Source of the DNA: Arthrobacter sp. Bi26
Lineage (GTDB): Bacteria > Actinomycetota > Actinomycetes > Actinomycetales > Micrococcaceae
Assembly: GCF_918697925.1 (NCBI RefSeq)
Contig: NZ_CAKKMF010000045.1
Coordinates: 1-39,366, forward strand
DNA: 39,366 nucleotides
Direction: 5' to 3'
Shown: piece by piece, positions 8,500-17,124 of the stretch
Layout: each line of letters opens with the position of its first letter
How positions within the stretch are numbered: the first letter of the stretch is position 1
Position numbers and translations under genes: made by a program
Notes under the pieces: generated by a model
What the model saw: only the letters and a program-made list of their open reading frames with translations
The model's database searches: none
Told to the model about the DNA's origin: nothing

Positions 8500-8955
8500 G
8501 GCCTGTGCGCGGAACCGGGCCACGAGCGTCGCGGCGAGCAGCGCCGTCGTCATTTCCAGCGCGATGACCGCCAGCAGCGCCCCGGAGCCTGCGGGCACTG
8601 CTCCGGCCACTGCGGCAGCGGTTCCCGCTCCGGAGTGAAGGTGGCCCGAGCCGCCGGATCCGGTGCCGAGGAGCAGGACCGCGTGCACCCCGGTCATGGC
8701 CAGCGCCGCGGCCATCACCTGGCGCAGGGCCGTGATCCTTCCGTGGCGCCAGATGTGCACGGCGCACGGCAGGCACACTGCCACCATGGCGAGCATGAGC
8801 AGGTTCAGCCATGTCCCGTGCTGGTTCCCGGCGGCAAGCCCCAGGTGGGTAAGGCACGACGCCGCCGTCACGGCGGAACAGATCCGCGAATGGAAAACGA
8901 TGCCGCCCCGCCGGCCCACGCCGCCCGCAACGCCCACGCCGCCTGCAACGCTCAT
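8491..8955 (-). CDS. Small integral membrane protein (possibly DUF5134-like)
   Basis: A 154-residue protein with about four predicted membrane helices: roughly residues 27-42, 49-68, 78-97 and 112-145. The loops contain His: THLGLAAGNQHGTW, VHIWRHG and GSGHLHSGAG. His-rich membrane proteins of this size (DUF5134-type) occur beside copper proteins in actinobacteria, but the match here is only a resemblance. The Gly/Val-rich N-terminal repeat VAGGVGVAGGVG is low complexity, and a later in-frame start is possible. Its ATG lies 9 bp after the stop of the copper amine oxidase gene on the same strand, so the two are probably co-transcribed. It may help copper delivery or simply be carried along; that is inference. 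Confidence 0.7.
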   Translation of the reverse strand: MSVAGGVGVAGGVGRRGGIVFHSRICSAVTAASCLTHLGLAAGNQHGTWLNLLMLAMVAVCLPCAVHIWRHGRITALRQVMAAALAMTGVHAVLLLGTGSGGSGHLHSGAGTAAAVAGAVPAGSGALLAVIALEMTTALLAATLVARFRAQAHD

Positions 8956-8964
8956 GGCGCCGGG

Positions 8965-10887
8965 CTAGCTGTGGCAGTGGCCGGCCGGCTGTGCACTCGC
9001 GGGCACATCCAGCACGGGGCTGCGGTCAAAGAAGCCCTCGGGCCGGAGCTTGAAGCCGACCGTGTCCACCGGCATGATGGGCCAGTCCTCGGGACGCGGG
9101 AAGTGGGTCAGGCCGAAAGTGTGCCACAGAACGATGTCCTGGCCGTCCAGCTCCCTGTCCTGTGCCACATACTGCGGCAGCCCGGCTCCGCCGGCGTGCT
9201 GGTTGACGAAGTCGCCTGTGGGGTAACGCTCCTCCTCCGCGAACCGGGTCACCCAGAGATCCTTCGTGGCAAAGGCGGCCCGCCGTGCGATGGAGGACTC
9301 CGGGTCGGCCAGCAGGGTGGGCTGGTTCTGGGAGTGGAGCTTGTATCCCACGGGGTCGCCGAGACGGTTCCGGGACTGCGGGTTGGAGATGACCCAGGTC
9401 CGGCCGCTGCGGGCATCGGCCTCACGCGCGCCCTCGGCTTCGCGGGCAATGACGGTGCGTTTCCGGGAGAAGGCATTGCCGCGTTCGTTGCCCTCGCCCA
9501 TGGCCTGCCGGACCACGTCTTCTTCCTCGACCCGGTTGGTGAAGCCATCGATCGCCATGTCCAGGCGGGCGCTGAACAGGTGCTGGTGGTACGGGGCGCC
9601 CAGGCCGGGGGCGAGTTGGGAGATGTTGGCCGAGCCGCCTTCCGGGTAGGCGGAGGTGAAGACGACGCCGGTGGCTTTGGCCTCGAACTCGATGGTGCCG
9701 TCGAGGTAGAGGTACCAGTAGAAGCCGTAGTCGTAGTTGCCGATGGTGGTGAAGAAGGAGATCACCAGGCGGCGGTTGCGGCGGGTGTAGTTGATCCCGG
9801 TCCAGAGGTCGCTGTGCTTGGCCAGGATTCCCCAGTCTTCCTCATGCATGCAGATGCCGTTGCGGATTTCCCGGGGGTTGCCGAAGGCGTCGCTGATGAC
9901 GGGGCTGAGGTAGGTGATCTCGCCGAGGCAGTCGCAGCCCAGTTCCAGCGAGTTGGCGTACTGGCCCACGAGGTATTCGCCGGTGTCGAAGTAGTTCTGC
10001 CACGACCGGATCGGCGACGGGTCCCCGTACGGGACCACCATTTCGGCGATGGATGCCCGGTTGATAATGGGCCGTTTGCGGTCGCCGTCCTGGAAGGCAA
10101 GGTTGTGCAGCACCACGCCTTCGCGGACGTCGAAGCCGACGTCGACGCTCCACTTTTCCCATTCGACGTGGTTGCCGCCGGTGACGGTGAAGCTGGGTCC
10201 GTCCGGCTGGGTGATGCTGATGGGTTTCTGCGTGGTGCGCAGCGGGCCGGTGAGTTCCGGATCGGTGTAATTTCCGTGTTCGGCGGGAACCGGGACGGCG
10301 CCGGTGTCCAGCACCTGCGTGACTTCCTGGCTGACGACGTCGACGTACGCCACCAGCCCGTCCACGGGGTGCGCCCAGGCACTGTCTTCGGGGAAATCCT
10401 GCACGAAGGCCAGGCCACGCAGGATCCGGCGGCCACGTTCCTCCGGGTACTCGAACACCCCGGCGGACAGCGGGGCGACGCGGACCTTGCTGACGTCCAG
10501 GCCCCGGCCGGCCAGCGCCTTGAGCCACCGTTGGTCCGTGGCCAGGAGTTGTTCGACGACTTCGAACTCCTCCTCCAGGACAGGAAGCTCGCCGGTCAGT
10601 ACCGTGTCCAGCTCGACGGCGGAAATCACCGCGCCGCTGGAAACCGAGACGGTCACGTCGGCCGGCCTCCCTCCGGAGATGTCGTGCAGGAAGACCCGGA
10701 ACCGGCGGTCCTCGGTTCCCGCCGGCGCGTTCCTGGTGGGGTCCACGAGGCCGAGGTACGCGATGCGCTTGGTCTCGCCCAGCAGGCCCGCGGTGCGCAG
10801 AATGCTTTGGACTGCGGTGATTTCGGCGTTCGTGGCCAGACTGTACGGGCTACACGGGGTGCGGATGTCGGTTAGTGCGGTCATCAT
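8965..10887 (-). CDS. Topaquinone copper amine oxidase (phenylethylamine/tyramine oxidase type)
   Basis: A 640-residue copper-containing primary-amine oxidase that converts amine, O2 and water to aldehyde, ammonia and H2O2. The precursor of the self-made topaquinone cofactor is Y385 in N-Y-D-Y (384-387). Copper ligands are H434 and H436 (YHQHLF) and H595 (GLTHFPR). The catalytic base is D301 (NYFDTGE). From memory the sequence is very close along its length to Arthrobacter globiformis phenylethylamine oxidase, including a similar HCH-type C-terminus. Phenylethylamine or tyramine is therefore a likely substrate. There is no signal peptide, so it is probably cytoplasmic. Start is one of two adjacent ATGs (10887 or 10884). 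It is divergent from a TetR gene across an operator-like palindrome and is followed by a small membrane protein gene. Confidence 0.97.
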   Translation of the reverse strand: MMTALTDIRTPCSPYSLATNAEITAVQSILRTAGLLGETKRIAYLGLVDPTRNAPAGTEDRRFRVFLHDISGGRPADVTVSVSSGAVISAVELDTVLTGELPVLEEEFEVVEQLLATDQRWLKALAGRGLDVSKVRVAPLSAGVFEYPEERGRRILRGLAFVQDFPEDSAWAHPVDGLVAYVDVVSQEVTQVLDTGAVPVPAEHGNYTDPELTGPLRTTQKPISITQPDGPSFTVTGGNHVEWEKWSVDVGFDVREGVVLHNLAFQDGDRKRPIINRASIAEMVVPYGDPSPIRSWQNYFDTGEYLVGQYANSLELGCDCLGEITYLSPVISDAFGNPREIRNGICMHEEDWGILAKHSDLWTGINYTRRNRRLVISFFTTIGNYDYGFYWYLYLDGTIEFEAKATGVVFTSAYPEGGSANISQLAPGLGAPYHQHLFSARLDMAIDGFTNRVEEEDVVRQAMGEGNERGNAFSRKRTVIAREAEGAREADARSGRTWVISNPQSRNRLGDPVGYKLHSQNQPTLLADPESSIARRAAFATKDLWVTRFAEEERYPTGDFVNQHAGGAGLPQYVAQDRELDGQDIVLWHTFGLTHFPRPEDWPIMPVDTVGFKLRPEGFFDRSPVLDVPASAQPAGHCHS

Positions 10888-10927
10888 GACGGCCTTCGTT
10901 CGGGGACCCTGGCGGGTCGGAACTTTA

Positions 10928-10960
10928 TTTTCTATAGTTGTAGAGAATACGGAAATGTAA
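10928..10960. promoter_or_regulatory. Amine oxidase promoter with overlapping TetR operator candidate
   Basis: On the minus strand TTACAT (10960-10955) and TATAGA (10936-10931) are separated by 18 bases, a sigma-70 type promoter for the copper amine oxidase gene. The -10 element sits inside an inverted repeat, TTCTATA (10930-10936), GTTG, TAGAGAA (10941-10947), whose arms match at 6 of 7 positions. The stretch is unusually AT-rich for this genome. The divergent TetR gene begins nearby, so I infer this is the TetR operator and that the regulator represses the oxidase. Confidence 0.55.
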
Positions 10961-11005
10961 GCTGTGCCACAAGAGTCCGACGCAAGAAAATTGGGGAGCT
11001 ATCCG

Positions 11006-11596
11006 GTGCCAAAGATTGTCGACCACGACCAGCGGCGGCTCGAACTCGTCGACGCCACGTGGCGGACCATCGCCCGACTCGGCATTGAAAGCGCCACGAT
11101 GCGCGAAATCGCCCTCGAGGCCGGCTTCGCGAACGGGGCCCTCAAACCGTACTTCCCCACAAAGGATGACCTGCTGACGTTCGCGTTCGGGCACGTCTTC
11201 AACCGCACCAACGAACGCATCGCGAAAGTCACCGCCGGGCAGTCCGGGCTGGCGGCTTTGAGGTCGTTTTGTGTCGAGGTGCTGCCCCTGGATGAGGAGC
11301 GGATCAACGAGGCCCGGATCGTCATTCCCTTCTGGCAAAAGGCCATCAACGATCCCGGCAAGGCCCGGATCCACCGGGATTCGATGCAGCAGTGGCTTGC
11401 ATCGATCAGTCAGCACCTTGCCCATGCGCGGCAATCCGGCGCCGTCACCACAGCCGTCGCCGACGCCGCGCTGGCCGGGCAACTGCTCAACTTCCTCCTC
11501 GGGGCGCAGATCGCGGCGGCACTCGCCCCCGAAGGCCAGGTGGAGCTAGGGCTGAACGAGCAGCTGGAGGGCTTCCTGGCACTGCTGGCCAGCTAG
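11006..11596 (+). CDS. TetR family regulator next to the amine oxidase
   Basis: One-component repressor of about 196 residues. The N-terminal TetR helix-turn-helix reads ATMREIALEAGFANGALKPYFPTKDDLLTFAF, and the ligand-binding half looks BetI-like (TetR_C_6 type). The frame is open from a GTG at 10964 (210 residues). I prefer the GTG at 11006 because GGGGAG lies 7 bases before it and the protein then begins VPKIVDHDQRRLELVDATW, the usual start for this subgroup. It is divergent from the copper amine oxidase gene with an operator-like palindrome between. It is a likely local repressor responding to an amine or its aldehyde, which is inferred from position only. Confidence 0.9.
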   Translation: MPKIVDHDQRRLELVDATWRTIARLGIESATMREIALEAGFANGALKPYFPTKDDLLTFAFGHVFNRTNERIAKVTAGQSGLAALRSFCVEVLPLDEERINEARIVIPFWQKAINDPGKARIHRDSMQQWLASISQHLAHARQSGAVTTAVADAALAGQLLNFLLGAQIAAALAPEGQVELGLNEQLEGFLALLAS

Positions 11597-11630
11597 GCGC
11601 GGCCGGCACACCGGGCGGGCAGCCGGCTCA

Positions 11631-11660
11631 ATCTTTTTTCGCCGGTTGTCGAAAAAAGAT
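11631..11660. promoter_or_regulatory. AT-rich 11-bp perfect inverted repeat upstream of the AraC-type gene
   Basis: ATCTTTTTTCG (11631-11641) and CGAAAAAAGAT (11650-11660) are exact complements around an 8-base spacer, 84 bp before the AraC-type gene and 35 bp after the TetR stop. Runs of six T and six A stand out in this GC-rich DNA. It could be a terminator for the TetR gene or a regulator binding site. The AT-rich stem and lack of a GC base favour a protein site, without proof. Confidence 0.5.
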
Positions 11661-11743
11661 GACATCGGCGGGTTGCGGCGCTACCCTGAAGGTACTGTGT
11701 CCCACGACACAGTCCCAGAAATACGACGGCGTCAGGATCTTCG

Positions 11744-12715
11744 ATGACCGCAGTTGCAGCCCGCCCCGTGGCCAACCCCGCCGGACAGGATGTCATTAAC
11801 AGCACGGCAGCCTCCTTCGACCACTGGAGGCACCTCGTCGCGGAGTCCTTCGTTCCCCTGGCCGCCTCGAGCACAGATGCGGACAACTTCCGCGGCCGCA
11901 TGCGGGCCCGCAGGCTGGACCGTGTGGCGGTCGTCGAGGTCTCCTCCACGAGCCATGAGGTCCACCGCACGCCGGCACTGATCGCCCAGTCCACCCAGCG
12001 CTACTTCAAGCTCAATCTCCAATTGCAGGGCACCGGACTCCTCATCCAGGACAACCGCGAGGCGCTCCTGCGCCCGGGCGACCTCTCCATCTACGACACC
12101 AGCCGCCCCTACACGCTTGCGTTCGAGGGGGACGCCCGGCTCATGGTGGTGATGTTCCCCTGGGACGCGCTCTCCCTGCCGCCGGACTGCATCGCTCAGC
12201 TTTCGGCGGTGCGGATGGCTTCCGACGGCGGCCTCGCCGCGATCGTCGGGCCGTTCCTCGCCCACCTCGCAGAGAACCTGGACGCGCTGAGCGGTCCCAG
12301 CGGGTCCCGACTCGCCACAAATGCCCTCGATCTTGTCTCCACCATGCTGCATTCGGAACTGGACATGTCCCCGGACCGGATGAGGCCACAGGCCCTTCTG
12401 GCGGCATCCGTGTGTGAGTACATCGACGCGCACTTGGCCGATCCGCTGCTCTCGCCCGCCTCCATCGCTGCAGCCCATTTCATTTCCACCCGGCACCTGC
12501 ACAACGTCTTCCACGAATCCGGGACCACCGTGGCGAGCTGGATCCGGACCCAGCGGCTGGAAGGGGCACGCCGCGAGCTGCGCGATCCGCTCCTGGCCGG
12601 CCTGACGGTGGGGGCCGTGGCCGGGCGCTGGGGCTTCCTGGATGCGGCCCACTTCAGCCGCTCCTTCCGGGACGCCTTCGGCGAGTCTCCCAGCGACTGG
12701 CGGCGCGGCGCCTGA
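11744..12715 (+). CDS. AraC family regulator (FeaR/NphR-like)
   Basis: A 323-residue transcription activator. Residues about 20-195 form an AraC_binding_2 type sensor domain (HRTPALIAQSTQRYFKLNLQLQGTG, and a later LLRPGDLSIYDTSRPYTLAFEG strand pair). Residues about 215-320 form the two-helix-turn-helix AraC DNA-binding domain, with SPASIAAAHFISTRHLHNVFHESGTTVASWIRTQRLEGARREL then VGAVAGRWGFLDAAHFSRSFRDAFGESPSDWR. In Escherichia coli, FeaR of this domain layout activates the amine oxidase and aldehyde dehydrogenase genes for tyramine and phenylethylamine use. The location beside a copper amine oxidase suggests the same kind of role. The ATG has only a weak upstream ribosome site. Family call is secure; target assignment is inference. 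Confidence 0.93.
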   Translation: MTAVAARPVANPAGQDVINSTAASFDHWRHLVAESFVPLAASSTDADNFRGRMRARRLDRVAVVEVSSTSHEVHRTPALIAQSTQRYFKLNLQLQGTGLLIQDNREALLRPGDLSIYDTSRPYTLAFEGDARLMVVMFPWDALSLPPDCIAQLSAVRMASDGGLAAIVGPFLAHLAENLDALSGPSGSRLATNALDLVSTMLHSELDMSPDRMRPQALLAASVCEYIDAHLADPLLSPASIAAAHFISTRHLHNVFHESGTTVASWIRTQRLEGARRELRDPLLAGLTVGAVAGRWGFLDAAHFSRSFRDAFGESPSDWRRGA

Positions 12716-12906
12716 GCCTGACCTGCACCCGCCGCTGAGAGCACCTGCCATTGTCAGCGCCCGCTGTGGTTCCTCATTGCTGCCAGGGAGGCTGCCGGAG
12801 CAGCTGCGCGGGCTGGTTTCGCCGGCCAGATTTGCTACGAATCCCGGCCTGGCCTTCGGAGAGAACGGGCACGGGTTCCGGCCGGATTCAGGAGTGTGCA
12901 CCGACG

Positions 12907-13926
12907 TCAGTTCGTCATCAGATCCGCGTGGTGAACTGCGACAACGTTTGGGTGGGCCCTGAGCCGGTAGCGCAGGGCATTATCCCCGTAGGTCTCCAGA
13001 ATGGGGCTGTTCGTCGGGTCAACCGACAGGCCGCGGGCCTTGGCTTGAAACTCCGGGCTCACCGCGAGCTGGGGCATGGTCGCGTCCAGCGCCGGGTTGT
13101 AGAAGAACGGGAGAGAAATCCTGTCAGTGCCGCGAAGGGGCGAGATCACGCGGTGCAGAGTCGCCTTAAGGTAGCCGTTCGTGGCCAGCTCAAGCATCTC
13201 GCCGATGTTGACCACGAATGTTCCTGGCACCTGGGGTGCGTCGATCCATTTCCCCTGGTACTCGACCTGGAGTCCGCCCTTTCCGGGTTCCACGAGGAGG
13301 AGCGTCAGCACACCGCCGTCGCGGTGGGACCCGACACCCTGCTTGGGTTCCGGGTTGGACTCCCCCGGATAGCGCACAACTTTGAGCAGGGGGAACGCCC
13401 GTGCGGCGAATGCCGCGTCGAAGGTGTCCTCGGGCGCTCCCAGGGACACGGCAAGCGCCCGCAGAAGAGCGAGGGAGATGGCACTCAGCCGCTCGGTCCA
13501 CTCATGGACGATCGCCCGCATCTCGGGCAGTCCACTTGGCCACAGGTTGGGTCCCTCCAGACGCCAGTAATCAGCGACGCCGGCGCCCGGCTCCACGGCG
13601 TCACGCTCGACGCCGATGTCGATCTGCTCGCGCCAGTCGACCGCCCCATCCGTGAGTTCACCGCCGACGCGGGTGTAGCCGCGGAACTGCGGGCTGTGGA
13701 CGTTCTCGACCGCGAGCTTCTGTTCGTCCGGCAGTTCGAAGAAGCGGCGGGAGACGTCGAGCATGGCGTCAATGAGCTCCTGCGGGATGCCGTGGCCGGC
13801 CAGATAGAGGAACCCGACCTCATGCATGGCATTGCGCAGTTCGTCCCGAAACCGGGAGGCCTCTTCCGGGCCAGCACTCAATCGAGAGAAGTCCAGGACG
13901 GGCAATGATTCGAGTGACAACGTCAA
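12907..13926 (-). CDS. 2-Oxoglutarate/Fe(II) oxygenase, isopenicillin N synthase family
   Basis: A 339-residue non-haem iron oxygenase. The N-terminal DIOX_N region includes HEVGFLYLAGHGIP (about 35-48). The double-stranded beta-helix core carries the iron triad H201-x-D203 (SHRDGGVLTLLL) and H258 (KATLHRV), with R269-x-S271 as the expected 2-oxoglutarate anchor. Bacterial members act on diverse small molecules, so no substrate can be named. The start is TTG at 13926, preceded by AAAGGAC five bases upstream on the minus strand; there is no ATG nearby. It lies between the AraC regulator and the APC permease, inside the amine-catabolism block, and could modify an amine-derived metabolite. That link is inferred from position only. 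Confidence 0.93.
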   Translation of the reverse strand: MTLSLESLPVLDFSRLSAGPEEASRFRDELRNAMHEVGFLYLAGHGIPQELIDAMLDVSRRFFELPDEQKLAVENVHSPQFRGYTRVGGELTDGAVDWREQIDIGVERDAVEPGAGVADYWRLEGPNLWPSGLPEMRAIVHEWTERLSAISLALLRALAVSLGAPEDTFDAAFAARAFPLLKVVRYPGESNPEPKQGVGSHRDGGVLTLLLVEPGKGGLQVEYQGKWIDAPQVPGTFVVNIGEMLELATNGYLKATLHRVISPLRGTDRISLPFFYNPALDATMPQLAVSPEFQAKARGLSVDPTNSPILETYGDNALRYRLRAHPNVVAVHHADLMTN

Positions 13927-14063
13927 CTAGTCCTTTACAGCGAACTTGGCAAGCCGGAGCCTGTATTAGTTCCAATGTTACGGACCGGGCTGCAGCGATG
14001 AGGATTTAACGTGTCGAAATAAGACATCCGGAGTAGGTCAGCGCCCTGGGATAAGGCGACGTT

Positions 14064-14122
14064 GAACCGCACCTCCGAAACTTGGACTCTTACTTTCAAG
14101 TCCAACTTTCGGGGTGCGGTTC
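14064..14122. repeat. Long near-perfect inverted repeat (stem-loop)
   Basis: Left arm 14064-14088 and right arm 14099-14122 pair over about 24 positions with one bulged T and one C-C mismatch, around a 10-base loop. The outermost GAACCGCACC/GGTGCGGTTC segment is perfect over 10 bp. It lies 47 bp after the permease stop and could terminate that transcript, but no T tract follows on the minus strand. Its length and bulges would also fit a palindromic repeat or joined ends of a lost element. Confidence 0.6.
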
Positions 14123-14168
14123 AGGCACTTCCGCTTCTGTGTCTAAGTCCGGCGTCCAGGGCCGATCG

Positions 14169-15638
14169 TTAGGCAGGAACCCCTGCGCGCGCGGCCCGGC
14201 GCTCCACGGCAACTTCCACCAGCACGCCGGCGGCAAACACAATGGGGACGGTCATCAGCAGGCCCACGGCCGTTTCCGCACTCCCGCCGATCAGTGCGGT
14301 GAAGTTGCTGATCACGAGGGACAGGACCCAGCCAAGCAGCGCAGTGGCGAGCACCGGCGCCACCACGGTTTGCCAGATCTGGCCGGCCACCTTTTCGCGC
14401 CGGAAGTACGCGACGACGGCCAGGGAGCAGAGCATGTAAAGCACCAGGAGCGCCGCCACGGCCAGCCCGCTGAACCAGGAAAAGAGGGTCAGGACAGGAT
14501 CCAGGGACAGCAGGGCGAACGGCGCAACGAGCAGGAACGCAACCGCCGTCTGGATTCGTGCGGCGACGGCGGGGGCCTTGTGCCGGTTGGTCCGGGCCAC
14601 GACGCGGGGCATCGACCCGCGCAGGGCCAGCGAATGGAGGTAGCGGTTGATGCCGTTGTGGAAGGCGATGATGCCGGCCAACAGGGACGTCACGAGCAGG
14701 ATGCCGGTGACGGTCCCGGCCCACGGCCCGAACAGCTCCACCATCGGCGTCAACACGAAGGAGGTGGAGTCGCCCGATTCGAGGGCCGCGCCCGCGGCAT
14801 CAATGACGTGCGAGGGGCCGTAGTAGCTGACCAGCATCCACGAAATGAAGGAGAAGAAGACCGCGATGACGCCCACAGAAAGATACGTGGCACGGGCCAC
14901 CGTGCGGTGGGCGTCCTTGGCCTCGGCCGAGTAGATGGCTGTGGATTCGAAGCCGAACATGGAGGCGACAGCGAACATGATGGCTACCCCCGGGGCCCCT
15001 GCGCCGATCGCCGCGGGAGAGAACGACGCCGCCAGGCTGAGCCCTTCCGGTCCGCCGCCCCGCAACAGCACGGTGAACCCGAACATGAGCAGGATCGCGA
15101 CCTCCAAGCCTACGAGCACCGCCAGGACCCGCGCCCCGAGCTCGATGTTGAGGGATCCCAGCACCTGCACGCCGGCCATGGTGACCATGGCCAGCAGCCA
15201 CCAGGGAACCACGATCCCTGCGGTTCCGAAGACGCCTGAGAATGCGGCGCCGTACAGCCCGTACATCGCGGCCTGGACCGTGCTGTATGCGAGAAGCGCG
15301 AGCCATGCCGCTCCCGCGCCGATCTTCCGCCCAAAGGCGGCGGTGACATAGGCGTAGAAGGCGCCGTTGGCTTGGATCTTGCGGCTCATTGCGACGAACC
15401 CGACGGCGAAGATCACGATCACGATGCCCACCACCAGATACGCGCCGGGCGCGCCGGGGCCGTTGCCGAGGGCCGCGGCCAGCGGTGATGCTCCGACGAT
15501 TCCGGTCAACGGCGCCTGGGCGGACAACACAAAGAAAAGTATGCCCATGACGCCGACGCTGCCGGCGCGCAGCGCAGTGGAGTGCTCCGTGCGGGGACTG
15601 TCTTCTGCGGTCCGGGACTCGGATTTTGAAATACTCAT
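14169..15638 (-). CDS. APC family amino-acid/amine permease
   Basis: A 489-residue secondary transporter of the amino acid-polyamine-organocation superfamily with about 12 membrane helices. Helix 1 contains GVMGILFFVLSAQAPLTGIVG, with the unwound Gly-rich segment that binds substrate in this family. Helix 6 has MFGFESTAIYSAEAKDAHR, the typical FxGFE.....E signature. The frame is open up to 15770, but I start at ATG 15638 because AAGAAGG lies 6 bases before it and the 44 extra residues look non-coding. It follows the flavin amine oxidase gene in the same direction after 164 bp, so it probably imports the amine or amino acid that the oxidase uses. Substrate unknown. Confidence 0.92.
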   Translation of the reverse strand: MSISKSESRTAEDSPRTEHSTALRAGSVGVMGILFFVLSAQAPLTGIVGASPLAAALGNGPGAPGAYLVVGIVIVIFAVGFVAMSRKIQANGAFYAYVTAAFGRKIGAGAAWLALLAYSTVQAAMYGLYGAAFSGVFGTAGIVVPWWLLAMVTMAGVQVLGSLNIELGARVLAVLVGLEVAILLMFGFTVLLRGGGPEGLSLAASFSPAAIGAGAPGVAIMFAVASMFGFESTAIYSAEAKDAHRTVARATYLSVGVIAVFFSFISWMLVSYYGPSHVIDAAGAALESGDSTSFVLTPMVELFGPWAGTVTGILLVTSLLAGIIAFHNGINRYLHSLALRGSMPRVVARTNRHKAPAVAARIQTAVAFLLVAPFALLSLDPVLTLFSWFSGLAVAALLVLYMLCSLAVVAYFRREKVAGQIWQTVVAPVLATALLGWVLSLVISNFTALIGGSAETAVGLLMTVPIVFAAGVLVEVAVERRAARAGVPA

Positions 15639-15802
15639 CGGATCCTTCTTAACGGTCATGAGTCTGGGGAATTTCGGTCTGGGAATATGGGGGTGCGTTG
15701 CACCGTGAAATCCAGCATGGCAGGTGACGCCCGTCACCCTCTTGTCGATCAGCGATCGGTTGTTGTTCATGAGCGAAGTTTGGTTGAGAACAGCAGTGAC
15801 GT

Positions 15803-17113
15803 TCAGGAATTGTGCAGCGCCAAGAGGGAGGCTGCGTCACGGGCGGCGCTCATGCCGCTCTCGATTGCGCCGTCAATGAATCCGCACCAGCCGTTGGCGA
15901 TATCCGAGCCGGCAAACAGCACCAGACCGTGCGCCGCCTGCATGGCCGGGAGGTAGGTCGAGAGAAAACCGGCGCGGTGCATGGGCCAGGTTTCACCGGA
16001 TAGCGGATCGTCCACCCAGTTGTGGCTGGCTACCGCAACCACCTCGACTGCTGGCACCAGACGTGCGAGCTGAGCTTGGACGGCAACTGGATCCTCCACG
16101 TCGATCTTCGAGGCGTCAGGACCGAACCCGACGGCGATCGTGTCGCCGTCGAGCGTGTACTCCACCTGGAAGAAATTCAGGGGCCAGTCGGCACCCCCCA
16201 GCGCTACGAAAGGTGCATGCTTTCCGCGAAGCCTGAACCAGACCTTGGCACCTTTGGAGACCTGCCCAAACCTGGAGCCTTCGGCCTTGGCCGATGGCAG
16301 GGGCGGCTCAAAGTCAACCGCCGCCAGGGCAGGGAGCGGAATCGTGACAATCGCCGTCCGGGTACGGACGTTCCGGCCGTCCGCACCCCGGATGTTCACG
16401 AATGCCGCGTCATCCGAGATGGTTTCAACGGTGAAGCCGTACTCGATACCGGCCCCGGAATCCGCGAGGATCGCTGCCGCCAGGGCGGCCGTGCCGCCAA
16501 CGATCTTGTAGGTGGCGCACGCTTCGAAGTTCACCGCCCAGTCGCCGTTGGTGAGGGCAACCCAGCGCAGTGCCTGGGTCAAGGCCGCGTTGTCCAGCGG
16601 ACCATTGAAGTTCAGGGCCCAGAATGATTCGAGGATGTCCCGGGTTCCGCCGGCGGGGAATTGCTCACGGATTCTCTCCTGGACGGACACATCGTCGATC
16701 GCCTTGAAATCGTCGCGGGCCAGCGGCCTGAAAGGCTCCGGAAAATACTTGCGGGAGTCCTGGACGAACTCCTCGTTTGTCTGGGCGATGAGCCCGAGCA
16801 ACTCGTCGGGCCCGCCCTCGTGACGGCGGCCGTCCGCCCACCAGAAGGCACGTTCCGGCTCGGGACTGGGTGTGGTCTCCAAGCCGTAACGCGTCAGTTC
16901 AGCCCAGACATGCGGCTGGGTCCAGTGCACCCAAGTGCCGCCGATTTCCAGGTCCCGTCCCAGGCGCTTATCCACCCACGTGCGGCCACCGATCCTGTCG
17001 CGGGCTTCCAGGATGAGCACAGTTGCGCCCTGCCTGGTGAGCTCACGGGCAGCGGTGAGACCGGCAAATCCGCCGCCGACCACAACCACGTCAAACGTCT
17101 CTACGTTGTTCAT
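15803..17113 (-). CDS. Flavin monoamine oxidase family protein
   Basis: A 436-residue FAD-dependent amine oxidase that would oxidise an amine to an imine, then aldehyde, with release of H2O2. The N-terminal Rossmann dinucleotide motif is V-G-G-G-F-A-G (residues 12-18), continuing to LILEARDRIGGRTW (about 33-46), the signature of the MAO/putrescine oxidase group. The C-terminal FAD contact GLVLFAGSDIANGWCGFIDGAIESG (about 395-420) is intact. There is no membrane tail, unlike animal MAO. It is preceded by a cupin gene 11 bp upstream and followed by the APC permease on the same strand, forming a probable three-gene unit. Substrate cannot be read from the sequence; polyamines or monoamines are likely. 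It lies in the same locus as an unrelated copper amine oxidase. Confidence 0.93.
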   Translation of the reverse strand: MNNVETFDVVVVGGGFAGLTAARELTRQGATVLILEARDRIGGRTWVDKRLGRDLEIGGTWVHWTQPHVWAELTRYGLETTPSPEPERAFWWADGRRHEGGPDELLGLIAQTNEEFVQDSRKYFPEPFRPLARDDFKAIDDVSVQERIREQFPAGGTRDILESFWALNFNGPLDNAALTQALRWVALTNGDWAVNFEACATYKIVGGTAALAAAILADSGAGIEYGFTVETISDDAAFVNIRGADGRNVRTRTAIVTIPLPALAAVDFEPPLPSAKAEGSRFGQVSKGAKVWFRLRGKHAPFVALGGADWPLNFFQVEYTLDGDTIAVGFGPDASKIDVEDPVAVQAQLARLVPAVEVVAVASHNWVDDPLSGETWPMHRAGFLSTYLPAMQAAHGLVLFAGSDIANGWCGFIDGAIESGMSAARDAASLLALHNS

Positions 17114-17124
17114 TCGGACACTTC

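Noticed and set aside
8497..10875. Plus-strand ORF of 792 codons antisense to the copper amine oxidase
   Set aside because: The antisense amine oxidase is unambiguous with all catalytic residues; the long open frame follows from high GC codon use.
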